Shown: positions 1 to 7,572, numbered from the stretch's first letter. The stretch: 11,199 nucleotides of DNA from Candidatus Woesearchaeota archaeon (GCA_018303575.1 JAGVXW010000012.1:1-11199), one strand, 5' to 3'. Made by a program: numbers and translations. The notes: generated from the sequence alone by a model not told the origin.

Positions 1-117
1 GAGCGCGGTGATGGCAGAGGAGCCGTGCACGCCGAGAGCGGCGAAGGTCTTCAAATCCGCTTGGATTCCAGCGCCGCCGCCGGAGTCGGAGCCGGCTATG
101 GTTAAGGCCTTTTTCAT
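1..117 (-). CDS. thiD: ThiD, hydroxymethylpyrimidine (phosphate) kinase, N-terminal fragment
   Basis: Only the first 39 codons are in the window; the gene runs off the left edge. The translation begins [20 protein letters not shown] and continues with a [23 protein letters not shown] stretch. This is the glycine-rich N-terminal signature of ThiD in the ribokinase superfamily. The family phosphorylates HMP and HMP-phosphate for thiamine synthesis, and some members also phosphorylate pyridoxal. The start at 117 is favoured because a TATA-like box lies 27 bp upstream. The gene is divergent from the AAA+ gene across an 85-bp gap. It cannot be seen whether a C-terminal ThiN (thiamine-phosphate synthase) domain follows, as is common in archaea. 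Confidence 0.9.
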   Translation of the reverse strand, partial: MKKALTIAGSDSGGGAGIQADLKTFAALGVHGSSAITAL

Positions 118-139
118 AGCTTAAGGAATATTCGGGTGG

Positions 140-148
140 ATATTAAAG
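140..148 (-). promoter_or_regulatory. TATA-like box for thiD
   Basis: Reads CTTTAATAT on the minus strand, centred 27 bp before the thiD ATG at 117. This spacing predicts a transcript starting at or next to the start codon (leaderless). Confidence 0.55.
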
Positions 149-171
149 ATTCCCTTTGAGAGACGGAATGC

Positions 172-180
172 TTTTTAAAT
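172..180 (+). promoter_or_regulatory. TATA-like box for the AAA+ ATPase gene
   Basis: TTTTTAAAT, centred 27 bp before the ATG at 203, predicts a leaderless mRNA. A GAGGGG run at 195-200 sits only 2 nt before the ATG, probably too close for a normal Shine-Dalgarno site. Confidence 0.55.
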
Positions 181-202
181 GAATAACCATTCTTGAGGGG
201 TA

Positions 203-2329
203 ATGGGATTAGAGCAGCAAGTCCAGTCGGCCCTGACCAAGGCCTATACGGTCACGGGAGACCGCATCTGGAAGCTTGTCAAGGCGTTCCTGCCTGCCGC
301 AGGGCTCTTTGCGGTGACTGGCGCGGCTATCGCTACCGGGATCTATCGCTCACAAAGAGAGGATGAAATCAAGTCCCCTAAATATGAGAACACCCGGAGA
401 CTTATCAGCGAAACAAAAGCTGCTTTTGACGAACTCTCTAAGATTGTTCATGCGCCCCCTCCAGTCTTCCCCGAGCCTGAACTTTCCGACCAAAAGAAAG
501 CATATGATGAAGCCACATCAAAACTCAAGGCTGAGAGTTTGGCACTCGCTGCGGCGCTTGAAGCGCTTCCTGATTCGTATCAGACGTGGAACCTCTTGTT
601 TGAGCCGCTTCGGAAGTCCTTCGAAAAAGGGACGCCGGAAAAATGGGAATTTAAGCGCCTGATGCAGATCCTCATAGAGCACCCCCCAAAAGATGAAGCA
701 GACTCCAGATGGGCGATTACTCTTCTTAACTACCTTAATGACGCGAGTGACGCTGCTTACGCGAAGGAGCGATACAAGCCCTCAAGTGATGTGCAGGAGA
801 AGAATAGAGCAGAGCGGATTCTTGACCTTCATATCGGGCATCTTCGCCTTATCGCAAGCATCCAGAACGACCCTAAAGCCAAAGGGCTTGCGGAACGCCT
901 TGAAACTGATAAAGGACTCTACTCTAGGGGGAAGCCAAAGGATGATGCCAAGCCAAGTCTCGAATCCATCGACAAGACTCTTGGCGCGCTTGAAAAGAGA
1001 TATTCCAATGACTATGCCGGCTGGCCCTTCCTTGTCTATATGGTGGGGGTGTTCAGTGCCATCGGCGGCGCCATCGTAGTAGGAGTTCAGTGGAACCAAG
1101 TAACGCTTTTCAGAAAGGAACAGGAGGATCGGCACAAGAAGCGCAAGGAGCTCCAGGAGATTGTCGCCGACCTTTCCACGGTCAAAGGCAGAGGAATCCT
1201 CTATGCCGCTGCAGACTCCTACTACATGCAAACCCAAGACGCTGAAACTACGCTGAAATTCCTCGACGTGATGCGCGAAGACCACCACCTGTTCTTGCGA
1301 CATGTGCAACAAATCGCGGGGAAACGGACAAGAGAGCTTACGCAGGAGCTAGCGACTATCGATGAGGTTATCGGCGATAGACTGCCCTCCCTGGTTTCCG
1401 ATTACGCGCATGGGATTGTCAGCAAAGAGGAGGAAGCAGCGACTCCCGCTACACTAGATTTGCGCTTCGTGCGCACCAAGCATCCATTCAGCGAAATCCG
1501 TGGGTATGACGCCTTGCGCGACGAATTGCGGTTCCACGCGACGGTCATCAACAACGCAGAAGACGCCGCCAAACAAGGAGTGGAACCGACGGGGAGCGCG
1601 GTCTTCCACGGACATCCTGGAACAGGAAAGACGAGCATGGCCGTCGCCTACGCGCGCTCCATCCTTGAGCCGAAATACGGGATACGATGGCATGAGCATC
1701 TCTCTATAGTCTCTGGAGGGGATCTTCTCAGCAAATGGATGGGCGAATCCGAGCAAAACATCAAGCACCTCTTTGATAGAGGAAGAAAAAACGCTCCCTA
1801 TGTCATCGTTCTTGACGAGGGCGATTCCTTGCTCATGGAAGACGCGCCGGAATGGATGCAGGGCGTCGTCAACGAGTTCAAGAAGCAGATGGGCGCCAAT
1901 GACCTTGCTGAGCGCGGAGTCTATGTGCTGCTCACGATGAACACGACGCTTGATGACGTCGACCTGGCCATGCTCAGGCACGGAAGAATCGAGCATTCTT
2001 ATCTCGTGGATCTTCCTGACGAGAAAGGGAGGGAGCAGATTCTCGATTTGTACCTCGGCAAGCTGGGAAGAAGAGACCACCTGTCCGCTGACTTTGACAT
2101 TGGCACGATTGCGGAGAGGACGGAGGGATACGCTGGCGCGGATCTGAAAGGGCTTGTAACGCAAGTGTACCGCGATCGATGGAAAGAGATTATTGTTGGA
2201 GGAGTTGAGCCTTATAATGTTGGCACCCAGCACTTCCTCACTGCGATGGCCACCTATACTCCAACGAGCAAGAAGCACAAGAGCGAGCACGCGCAACCGC
2301 AGGTTCCTATTTCTGTTACAGCTGCGTAA
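203..2329 (+). CDS. Membrane-anchored AAA+ ATPase with an extracytoplasmic domain, no protease domain
   Basis: A 708-residue protein. A hydrophobic segment at about residues 23-48 is followed by a soluble, mostly helical stretch (about 50-272), a second hydrophobic segment (about 274-297), a charged helical linker (about 300-420) and a classical AAA domain (about 425-665). In the AAA domain I see Walker A GHPGTGKT (470-477), the pore-loop motif KWMGE (511-515), Walker B VIVLDE (534-539), sensor-1 Asn580 and a GADL sensor-2 motif (645-648). The layout of two TM helices flanking an external domain and then AAA resembles FtsH, but no HEXXH metalloprotease follows; only about 40 residues remain. 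The pore loop also resembles the Msp1/katanin group. The likely role is ATP-driven unfolding or extraction of membrane proteins; the substrate is unknown. The arginine-finger motif GRFDR is altered to GRIEH (594-598), so the second Arg is His. It stands alone and converges on galT. Confidence 0.85.
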   Translation: MGLEQQVQSALTKAYTVTGDRIWKLVKAFLPAAGLFAVTGAAIATGIYRSQREDEIKSPKYENTRRLISETKAAFDELSKIVHAPPPVFPEPELSDQKKAYDEATSKLKAESLALAAALEALPDSYQTWNLLFEPLRKSFEKGTPEKWEFKRLMQILIEHPPKDEADSRWAITLLNYLNDASDAAYAKERYKPSSDVQEKNRAERILDLHIGHLRLIASIQNDPKAKGLAERLETDKGLYSRGKPKDDAKPSLESIDKTLGALEKRYSNDYAGWPFLVYMVGVFSAIGGAIVVGVQWNQVTLFRKEQEDRHKKRKELQEIVADLSTVKGRGILYAAADSYYMQTQDAETTLKFLDVMREDHHLFLRHVQQIAGKRTRELTQELATIDEVIGDRLPSLVSDYAHGIVSKEEEAATPATLDLRFVRTKHPFSEIRGYDALRDELRFHATVINNAEDAAKQGVEPTGSAVFHGHPGTGKTSMAVAYARSILEPKYGIRWHEHLSIVSGGDLLSKWMGESEQNIKHLFDRGRKNAPYVIVLDEGDSLLMEDAPEWMQGVVNEFKKQMGANDLAERGVYVLLTMNTTLDDVDLAMLRHGRIEHSYLVDLPDEKGREQILDLYLGKLGRRDHLSADFDIGTIAERTEGYAGADLKGLVTQVYRDRWKEIIVGGVEPYNVGTQHFLTAMATYTPTSKKHKSEHAQPQVPISVTAA

Positions 2330-2330
2330 T

Positions 2331-3230
2331 TTATTCCCCCCTGTAAAACTTCGCCGCGTCTTCGGGTGACAGCGGGTTGATGTAGAAGCCAGTCGAGTAC
2401 TCGAATCCTGCCCACTTTATGAGCCGGGGGGTGAGCTCGATGTGGAAATGGAAGTCCCTGTTGGGGGGGGCGTGCTGGAGGTAGAAGTTGTAGGGAGTGT
2501 TGAGGGTCTTGAGCCGGCCCAGGGCTTTCTTCAGGATGTCGGCGAGCTCTGAGAATTCTTCTTCTGACAGTTCATGGAGGCCGCGCTTGTTGAACCTGCT
2601 CGCGTAGGGGGTGAAGGCGACAAACGTGCTGTTCTCGAAGCATCTCCTATAAGAGCCCTTCTCGATGTTGAGGACCCGGCAATATTTGCATCCGTTCTCG
2701 CAATGGTTCGCCTTTTCATGGATGAGGCCCGGGACGAGGGATACGCCGACGAGCTGGCTGTGGCTGTGCAGAAGGGAAGCGCCGGCCTCCAGGCCGTGGT
2801 TCTTGAAGACGGAAACGTAGGAGATATGCTCCCTCTTTTGGATGTCCTGGATGCGGTCGCGATAGAGCTTCAGCAAAGTCACATGATCTTCTTTAGGCAG
2901 GTCCCAGAGCTGGCGATCGTCATTCGTTTCCGCGATCACTTCATGGTAGCCATACGCGTCGGCGAAGGTGAAAAAATCATTATGCGTCTGCACTGCCCAG
3001 TTTCCATGCGGCTCCGCTGCCGGGAACTTGTTGGGGAACCAGCGCATCTTCCAGCCCTTGCCCTGGGGGATCCTGCCGATCTCTGGCGGGGTGAGCTTCT
3101 CGTTGCCCGGGGCGAAGAAGTCTACGGCGCCCGGAGATGGCTTTTCCTTCTTGATCTGCTTTGGCCTGTCCTGGCGGCCGTTCGCGATGACGACCCAGCG
3201 GTCGAGGAAATAGTCCTTACGAAGCTCCAT
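2331..3230 (-). CDS. galT: Galactose-1-phosphate uridylyltransferase (HIT superfamily)
   Basis: A 299-residue protein of the GalT family, which exchanges UMP between UDP-glucose and galactose-1-phosphate in the Leloir pathway. The active-site motif HSHSQ lies at 155-159; by analogy with HPHGQ in E. coli GalT, His157 would be the uridylylated nucleophile. A second histidine motif, FHFHIELTPR, begins at about 260. The N-terminal motif usually written CPFCPGNE is DFFAPGNE here (37-44), so both zinc cysteines are missing. A different cluster, CENGCKYC (177-184), remains. The start at 3230 has a TATA-like box 26-27 bp upstream. A related nucleotidyl- or adenylyltransferase activity cannot be excluded. 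The stop is 1 bp from the convergent AAA+ gene, and no other sugar gene is nearby. Confidence 0.88.
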   Translation of the reverse strand: MELRKDYFLDRWVVIANGRQDRPKQIKKEKPSPGAVDFFAPGNEKLTPPEIGRIPQGKGWKMRWFPNKFPAAEPHGNWAVQTHNDFFTFADAYGYHEVIAETNDDRQLWDLPKEDHVTLLKLYRDRIQDIQKREHISYVSVFKNHGLEAGASLLHSHSQLVGVSLVPGLIHEKANHCENGCKYCRVLNIEKGSYRRCFENSTFVAFTPYASRFNKRGLHELSEEEFSELADILKKALGRLKTLNTPYNFYLQHAPPNRDFHFHIELTPRLIKWAGFEYSTGFYINPLSPEDAAKFYRGE

Positions 3231-3252
3231 GCCTAGGGATTCCTGAATGGAG

Positions 3253-3260
3253 TTTAAAAG
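3253..3260 (-). promoter_or_regulatory. TATA-like box for galT
   Basis: CTTTTAAA on the minus strand, centred about 26.5 bp before the galT ATG; predicts a leaderless transcript. Confidence 0.5.
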
Positions 3261-3295
3261 GGTTTCATACTACCCTCAAATGACAGTAAACCAAC

Positions 3296-3308
3296 TTGGA
3301 ATTTCCAA
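3296..3308. repeat. 13-bp palindrome between galT and the membrane-protein operon
   Basis: TTGGAA-T-TTCCAA is a perfect palindrome with a single central base. It lies upstream of both divergent promoters, so it could bind a dimeric regulator, but it is short enough to be chance. Confidence 0.3.
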
Positions 3309-3343
3309 TGGATCTGTTTCTAGTGGAATTCGTATGAGATAAG

Positions 3344-3353
3344 GTTTAAATAG
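3344..3353 (+). promoter_or_regulatory. TATA-like box for the membrane-protein operon
   Basis: GTTTAAATAG, centred 25-26 bp before the ATG at 3374. This supports that start over the out-of-frame ATG at 3367. Confidence 0.55.
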
Positions 3354-3373
3354 CGCAGGAAGGAAAATGGACT

Positions 3374-4123
3374 ATGCGCATCTTCGACGCCCTTGTCCGG
3401 GTATTTGATATCGAGAAGACCTGGAAATCCTTTGTCGTCGACCTCCTGTTCTTCTTCGTGCTGAGCGCCGTGCTGGGACTGCTGTCCATCAAGGAGCTGA
3501 TCGGGCAGAACCTGCTTGTCCTCAGCGACACGTTGGTGCAGCAGAGCGCTACGCTAAAATTCTCCGAGCTCATCTTCAATTCGGTGAACTTCCAGAAAAT
3601 ACTCCTTCTTCTCGGCGTTGCGGCGCTGGTGACGTATCCTTTGTATTGCCTGTTCCACGGCTGGCTCTGGAAATACGCCGCCCTCATGAAAGGAAAGGAA
3701 TATCGCGTGAAGAGGTTCTTCCTTGCGAATATCTTTTGGTTTCCTCTGTTCTGCCTTTGGGTCGTGCTGGACTTCATGCTGTCCTACTTTGACACGGTGG
3801 CGCAGAGGATGGAGCCGGGAACCTTCCCGCTGCTTGGCACGGTTTCCGGAGTGCTCTTCCTGCTGATTTTGTATTTCGCTTTGCTCTCTTATGGCCTGCT
3901 CTCCAAGGAAAAAGTCGGGAACGTGGGAAGGGCATTCCTGCTCGGGTTCAAAAAGCCCGGATTCCGGTTTGCGCTGGCGCTGCTTATCGTCGTTGCTGTG
4001 ATGTTCCTCATCGTGAGCCTGTCTACGATTTCTTTCTGGCTTTTCCTTGTGCTGACATACATCAGCTACCCGATTCTCATGCTGTGGCTCAGATTCGTGG
4101 CGCTTGATGCGGTGGAGACATGA
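3374..4123 (+). CDS. Six-TM membrane protein of unknown function (first of a pair)
   Basis: A 249-residue, strongly hydrophobic protein with about six predicted membrane helices near residues 18-37, 74-96, 113-135, 151-174, 198-217 and 219-240. I do not recognise the family; no catalytic or transporter signature is visible. It starts MRIFDALVRVFDIEKTWKSF and ends with an RFVALDAVET tail. The next gene has the same features in shorter form (MRLFD, WKS, DLxF near the start; an Arg-Leu/Val-Asp pattern near the end), so the two are probably diverged paralogues acting together. The stop overlaps the next start in ATGA, indicating translational coupling. The ATG is set by the upstream TATA-like box. 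Confidence 0.75.
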   Translation: MRIFDALVRVFDIEKTWKSFVVDLLFFFVLSAVLGLLSIKELIGQNLLVLSDTLVQQSATLKFSELIFNSVNFQKILLLLGVAALVTYPLYCLFHGWLWKYAALMKGKEYRVKRFFLANIFWFPLFCLWVVLDFMLSYFDTVAQRMEPGTFPLLGTVSGVLFLLILYFALLSYGLLSKEKVGNVGRAFLLGFKKPGFRFALALLIVVAVMFLIVSLSTISFWLFLVLTYISYPILMLWLRFVALDAVET

Positions 4124-4734
4124 GGCTTTTTGACAATCGGCTCTGGAAAAGTATCCTTTTTGACCTTGTCTTCCTCGCGGTTTCTGTTCTTCTCGCAAAG
4201 ATTGCCCGTGATTCGGGACAGCTACCGGTAGCTGTGCTCTTGTTTTTTTGGCAGCTTGCGGCGTATAGTTATCTGAAATGGCGCGTCCTGAAGCTGTACT
4301 GCGAGCCGAAGTGTGGGGCTTTAGCAATTGGGCTTTCGACGCTGGGGATTGCCCTTGCGCTGTTTTTGGGAGGGACGCTGTTGCTTTGGGCTGTTCAGGC
4401 TTCTGTGCAGGAATCGTATCAGCGCATGTTTTCCGCAGCGATCATATTGGTGCTGGGCGTGATTGGATATGTGCTGCTTCAGGGGACGCATGCCGCGCTG
4501 GCAAAGGGCGTGGCCTGGCAGTCCGGATTCCAGCTTGGAAAGCATCTCTTCCTTCTTCTTTTGGTCGAAGGCCTTGTCATCATCCTTTGGTATGGGGCGT
4601 ACCGATTGTTCGTCTTTCTGCTGCCCTGGCCTTCCCTTAACGTGCTCTTCCAGATTTTGAGCGCTGGATTATTACTGATCATAAACGCTGTGAATCGCGC
4701 TTCTTTGTTTGTTGACATGAGAAAGAAGAAATAA
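4120..4734 (+). CDS. Six-TM membrane protein of unknown function (second of a pair)
   Basis: A 204-residue hydrophobic protein with about six predicted helices near residues 9-27, 34-52, 66-92, 103-122, 141-163 and 170-190, ending in a basic DMRKKK tail that is probably cytoplasmic. The family is not recognised. The start MRLFDNRLWKSILFDLVFLA parallels the N-terminus of the preceding protein, but it lacks the longer loop after the first helix seen there. The ATG overlaps the upstream TGA by 4 bp, and GGTGGAG at 4111-4117 could serve as a Shine-Dalgarno site about 5 nt from the ATG. Together the two genes could encode a heteromeric membrane complex; this is inference from their pairing. Confidence 0.72.
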   Translation: MRLFDNRLWKSILFDLVFLAVSVLLAKIARDSGQLPVAVLLFFWQLAAYSYLKWRVLKLYCEPKCGALAIGLSTLGIALALFLGGTLLLWAVQASVQESYQRMFSAAIILVLGVIGYVLLQGTHAALAKGVAWQSGFQLGKHLFLLLLVEGLVIILWYGAYRLFVFLLPWPSLNVLFQILSAGLLLIINAVNRASLFVDMRKKK

Positions 4735-4741
4735 TTCAGAT

Positions 4742-4761
4742 GGATACGTTCCTCCGTATCC
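4742..4761. repeat. Short hairpin between the membrane-protein operon and mdh
   Basis: GGATACG (4742-4748) and CGTATCC (4755-4761) are perfect 7-bp arms around a 6-nt loop. They start 8 bp after the stop of the second membrane protein and lie upstream of the mdh TATA box. No T-run follows. It may be a 3'-end hairpin or an operator for mdh. Confidence 0.35.
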
Positions 4762-4780
4762 GCTCGTTGTCAACCATAAA

Positions 4781-4788
4781 CTATATAT
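4781..4788 (+). promoter_or_regulatory. TATA-like box for mdh
   Basis: CTATATAT, centred 27-28 bp before the ATG at 4812. It falls inside the longer upstream open frame that begins at 4740, which argues that 4812 is the true start. Confidence 0.6.
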
Positions 4789-4811
4789 GGGGAGAGGCGC
4801 TCTTCTCGACT

Positions 4812-5735
4812 ATGAGGCCGAAAATCTCGATCATCGGGGCCGGGAATGTGGGAGCCACCACTGCGCATCTTGCTGCGCTCAAGGGGCTGGGCGACATCGT
4901 GCTCGTTGACGTCGTTGATGGGGTGCCGCAGGGCAAGGGGCTCGACATCCTCGAAAGCCTACCCGTCGAGCGGAAGAGCGTGCGAGTCCTGGGCGGCACC
5001 TCGTATGACTCCATCGCGCATTCCGATCTTGTGGTTATCACGGCCGGCCTCGCGCGGAAGCCGGGCATGAGCCGGGATGATCTCCTGGTGAAGAACGCCG
5101 AGATCGTCTCTGAAGTGAGCAAGCATGTGAGACAGTACGCGCCTGAAGCGATCGTCATTGTGGTGAGCAATCCTCTGGATGCGATGGTGCATGTCGCCGC
5201 GGCGGCGGGCTTCCCTTCACGGAAGGTCATCGGCATGGCTGGAGTGCTGGACTCGATACGGTTCGCGACGTTCATCGCCGAGGCTGCCGGCGTGTCCGTA
5301 GATAACGTGCAGACGTTGGTTCTCGGCGGTCATGGCGACCAGATGATTCCCTTAACAAGCTGCGCGCGCATCGCCGGACTGCCGCTGGAAACGTTCTTGA
5401 CAAAGGAGCAGATTGAAACGATTGTTGAAAGGACAAAGAACGGCGGCATCGAGATCGTGAATTACCTGAAGACCGGTTCGGCATACTACGCGCCGGCGGC
5501 ATCTGTTGTCGAGATGATCGAGGCGATCCTGCACGACAAGAAGAAGATCCTGCCGTGCGCCTGCTGGCTCGAGGGGGAATATGGCTTCTCGGGCGTGTTC
5601 ATCGGCGTGCCCGCGGTGCTCGGGAGGAAGGGCGTGGAGAAGATTGTCGAGATTTCCCTTTCCAATCAAGAGAGAGAAGCGTTCGCCAAGAATGTCGGCC
5701 ATGTCCGCGAACTGGTATCGAAAGTCGGGCTATGA
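4812..5735 (+). CDS. mdh: NAD-dependent malate dehydrogenase (LDH-like type)
   Basis: A 307-residue enzyme that interconverts malate and oxaloacetate. Residues 1-14 hold the Rossmann motif MRPKISIIGAGNVG. Asp33 at the end of strand 2 favours NAD over NADP. The mobile-loop motif ARKPGMSRDDLL (81-92) has Arg82 where lactate dehydrogenases have Gln, which points to malate. Asn120, Asp147, Arg150 and catalytic His174 (in GGHGDQ) are present. The frame is open from 4740, but the ATG at 4812 is chosen because the family starts directly before the Rossmann strand and a TATA-like box lies 27-28 bp upstream. Its stop overlaps the start of a CoA-binding protein in ATGA, so the two are co-transcribed. 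Confidence 0.92.
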   Translation: MRPKISIIGAGNVGATTAHLAALKGLGDIVLVDVVDGVPQGKGLDILESLPVERKSVRVLGGTSYDSIAHSDLVVITAGLARKPGMSRDDLLVKNAEIVSEVSKHVRQYAPEAIVIVVSNPLDAMVHVAAAAGFPSRKVIGMAGVLDSIRFATFIAEAAGVSVDNVQTLVLGGHGDQMIPLTSCARIAGLPLETFLTKEQIETIVERTKNGGIEIVNYLKTGSAYYAPAASVVEMIEAILHDKKKILPCACWLEGEYGFSGVFIGVPAVLGRKGVEKIVEISLSNQEREAFAKNVGHVRELVSKVGL

Positions 5736-6097
5736 ATATCGCTATTATTGGGGCCAGCGCAGACCGGAGCAAGTTCGGCAACAAGTGCGTGCGGGCTTAC
5801 CTTTCCAAAGGTTTCTCTGTATTCCCAGTCAATCCGAAGGAAAAAGAGATTGAAGGGCTGAAATGCTATTCAAGAATCACAGAGATTCATGAGAGCTTGG
5901 ACATCGTTTCCCTCTATCTTCCTCCTGACAAAATCCACATGGTCGCTTCCGACATCCTCGCCAAAAAACCGAGAATCGTGTACTTCAATCAGGGGACGGA
6001 AAATGAGGAGCTGGCGAAGAAGTTCAGGGATGCCGGGATCGATGTGAGGGAGGAGTGCTCGATACGGGCTCTTGGACTTTCTCCCGCCTCGTTTTGA
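5732..6097 (+). CDS. CoA-binding domain protein (YccU-like)
   Basis: A 121-residue single-domain protein. It starts MNIAIIGASADRSKFGNK, then has a strand with FPVNPK (about 32-37), SLYLPPDKI (about 64-72) and FNQGTENEE (about 89-97). This matches the CoA_binding_2 family, the small Rossmann-fold relatives of the succinyl-CoA ligase CoA domain; the family's physiological role is unclear. The start was chosen from the ATGA overlap with mdh and from family length; upstream codons in frame belong to the mdh shadow. Pairing with malate dehydrogenase suggests a link to CoA or acyl-CoA status, but this is only context. The last 74 bp overlap the convergent end of pdxT. Confidence 0.8.
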   Translation: MNIAIIGASADRSKFGNKCVRAYLSKGFSVFPVNPKEKEIEGLKCYSRITEIHESLDIVSLYLPPDKIHMVASDILAKKPRIVYFNQGTENEELAKKFRDAGIDVREECSIRALGLSPASF

Positions 6098-6647
6098 TCA
6101 TTTCGAGAAAGAGCTTGTGAATTCTCGTTTCCCCCGCGATCTCCGGATGAAATGTTGATGCGAGGATGTTGCCCTGCCTGAAGAGTACTGGGTTTCCCTG
6201 ATGCTTCGCGAGGACGTCAACGCGCTTGCCGACGCGCGTGATGATGGGAGCGCGGATGAAGCAGCCCCTCACTTTGCCTATGCCTTTTGCTTCCACATCA
6301 TCTTCGAAGCTCTCGATCTGCGGGCCATAAGCATTCCTTTTCACAGAGATGTCAAGGAGGCCGAGCGGAACCTGGGGATCCCCAAGAATCTCCTTTGAGA
6401 TGACGATGGCACCGGCGCAGGTGCCAAGAATGGGAAATCCTCTCTGGGCTTTTCTAACCAGCTCCTCTGCCAGGCCATGACGGCGCATGAGCTTGTTGAT
6501 GACCGTTGACTCGCCTCCAGGGATGATGAGGCCGTCGACCAGGGAGAGTTCCTCTTTTGTGCGGATCTCCTTCGCGTCCACGCCGAGTTTCTTAAGAATA
6601 GAGAGGTGCTCGCGGAAATCGCCCTGAAGAGCAAGAACGCCTACCAT
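6024..6647 (-). CDS. pdxT: PdxT, glutaminase subunit of PLP synthase
   Basis: A 207-residue class I glutamine amidotransferase that hydrolyses glutamine and channels ammonia to PdxS. It begins [19 protein letters not shown] lies at 44-48, the nucleophile Cys77 is in GTCAGA (75-80), the RNAYG motif is near 104-108, and the His167/Glu169 pair is in FHPE. The start overlaps the end of pdxS by 7 bp, so it is translated from the same mRNA. Compared with usual PdxT proteins, which end shortly after the last helix (near residue 182), there is a basic, Ser/Pro-rich tail of about 25 residues. That tail is encoded largely in DNA that overlaps the 3' end of the convergent CoA-binding gene. Confidence 0.93.
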   Translation of the reverse strand: MVGVLALQGDFREHLSILKKLGVDAKEIRTKEELSLVDGLIIPGGESTVINKLMRRHGLAEELVRKAQRGFPILGTCAGAIVISKEILGDPQVPLGLLDISVKRNAYGPQIESFEDDVEAKGIGKVRGCFIRAPIITRVGKRVDVLAKHQGNPVLFRQGNILASTFHPEIAGETRIHKLFLEMIKTRREKVQEPVSSTPPSHRSRHP

Positions 6648-7516
6648 CCCCGATCCTGGAGACGCATCTGGAGCGACCCGATCTCCAGCCCCCGCATGGC
6701 CTCGCCGAGGCCCTCTGACACTTTCGCCACGAGCTTCGCGTCATTGAAATGCGTTGTGGCTTCCACGATGGCGCGCGCGTATTTCCGTGGATTGGAGGAC
6801 TTGAAGATGCCTGAGCCGACAAAGACGCCATCACAGCCGAGCTGCATCATCAAGGCAGCGTCCGCCGGGGTGGCGACTCCGCCTGCCGCGAAATTGACGA
6901 CAGGAAGCCGGTCCAGCTGGCGGATGGACTGCACAAGCTCGAGAGGGACGCGCTCTTTCTTTGCATACGCTGCAAGCTGTTTTCTTGAAGCCGTCTGGAG
7001 CATCGCGATATCCTCCTTCACCTTGCGGATGTGCTTCACTGCTTCAATGATGTTGCCTGTGCCCGCCTCGCCTTTCGTGCGGATCATTGCTGCCCCCTCA
7101 TTGATGCGCCTCAAAGCTTCGCCAAGATTCGTGGCGCCGCAGACAAAAGGCACTTTGAAAAGCGTCTTGTCAACATGATATTTGTCGTCCGCCGGGGTAA
7201 GCACCTCAGATTCGTCGATATAATCGACGCCCAGCGCTTCTAGAATCCTGGCCTCAGCGAGATGGCCGATACGGCATTTCGCCATGACCGGAATGGTGAC
7301 AGCCGCTTTGATCTCCCGGATGAGTTTGGGGTCGGACATCCTCGCGACTCCGCCTTCCTTCCTGATGTCGGCCGGGACGCGCTCCAAGGCCATGACCGCG
7401 ACAGCGCCTGCGTCTTCCGCTATCTTGGCCTGTTCTGCGGTGACGACGTCCATGATGACGCCGCCCTTCAGCATCTCCGCAAGCCCAGCCTTCAGGCGGA
7501 AGGTTGATTTTTCCAT
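6641..7516 (-). CDS. pdxS: PdxS, PLP synthase (lyase) subunit
   Basis: A 291-residue TIM-barrel enzyme that makes pyridoxal 5'-phosphate from ribose 5-phosphate, glyceraldehyde 3-phosphate and PdxT-derived ammonia. The key residues are visible: Asp23 (GVIMDVV), the Schiff-base lysine Lys80 in VMAKCRIGH, Lys148 in [11 protein letters not shown] and the phosphate loop GEAGTG (149-154). A second phosphate-binding stretch, FVGSGIFKS, lies near the C-terminus. The frame is open up to 7570, but the ATG at 7516 gives the usual family N-terminus ([16 protein letters not shown]) and has a TATA-like box 27 bp upstream. It is first in an operon with pdxT and divergent from the MNT-HEPN pair. Confidence 0.96.
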   Translation of the reverse strand: MEKSTFRLKAGLAEMLKGGVIMDVVTAEQAKIAEDAGAVAVMALERVPADIRKEGGVARMSDPKLIREIKAAVTIPVMAKCRIGHLAEARILEALGVDYIDESEVLTPADDKYHVDKTLFKVPFVCGATNLGEALRRINEGAAMIRTKGEAGTGNIIEAVKHIRKVKEDIAMLQTASRKQLAAYAKKERVPLELVQSIRQLDRLPVVNFAAGGVATPADAALMMQLGCDGVFVGSGIFKSSNPRKYARAIVEATTHFNDAKLVAKVSEGLGEAMRGLEIGSLQMRLQDRGW

Positions 7517-7538
7517 AAGGGAGAGGATATCCGGGGGG

Positions 7539-7547
7539 ATTTTAAAG
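7539..7547 (-). promoter_or_regulatory. TATA-like box for pdxS-pdxT
   Basis: CTTTAAAAT on the minus strand, centred 27 bp before the pdxS ATG at 7516; predicts a leaderless mRNA. Confidence 0.58.
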
Positions 7548-7572
7548 GTTTCCCAGTGTCCAAAAAGCAAAA

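Noticed and set aside
1454..2296. 280-codon minus-strand open frame opposite the AAA domain
   Set aside because: The plus strand encodes intact Walker A, Walker B and sensor motifs here; the antisense translation shows no recognisable domain.
203..2329. Annotation as FtsH protease
   Set aside because: There is no HEXXH zinc-protease motif after the AAA domain. The only similar string, HEHL near residue 497, lies inside the AAA domain and lacks the second motif His.
2574..3236. 220-codon plus-strand open frame opposite galT
   Set aside because: It is a shadow of galT, which has active-site motifs and a proper promoter; the plus-strand product resembles nothing.
3554..4327. Long open frame on the minus strand (257 codons) opposite the membrane-protein genes
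   Set aside because: It has a low-complexity, charged composition expected from the reverse of hydrophobic codons, no promoter, and lies opposite two well-formed membrane proteins with a consistent start and overlap.
4740..4811. 24-codon N-terminal extension of mdh
   Set aside because: The extension contains the TATA-like box and a hairpin, and the family begins directly before the Rossmann strand.
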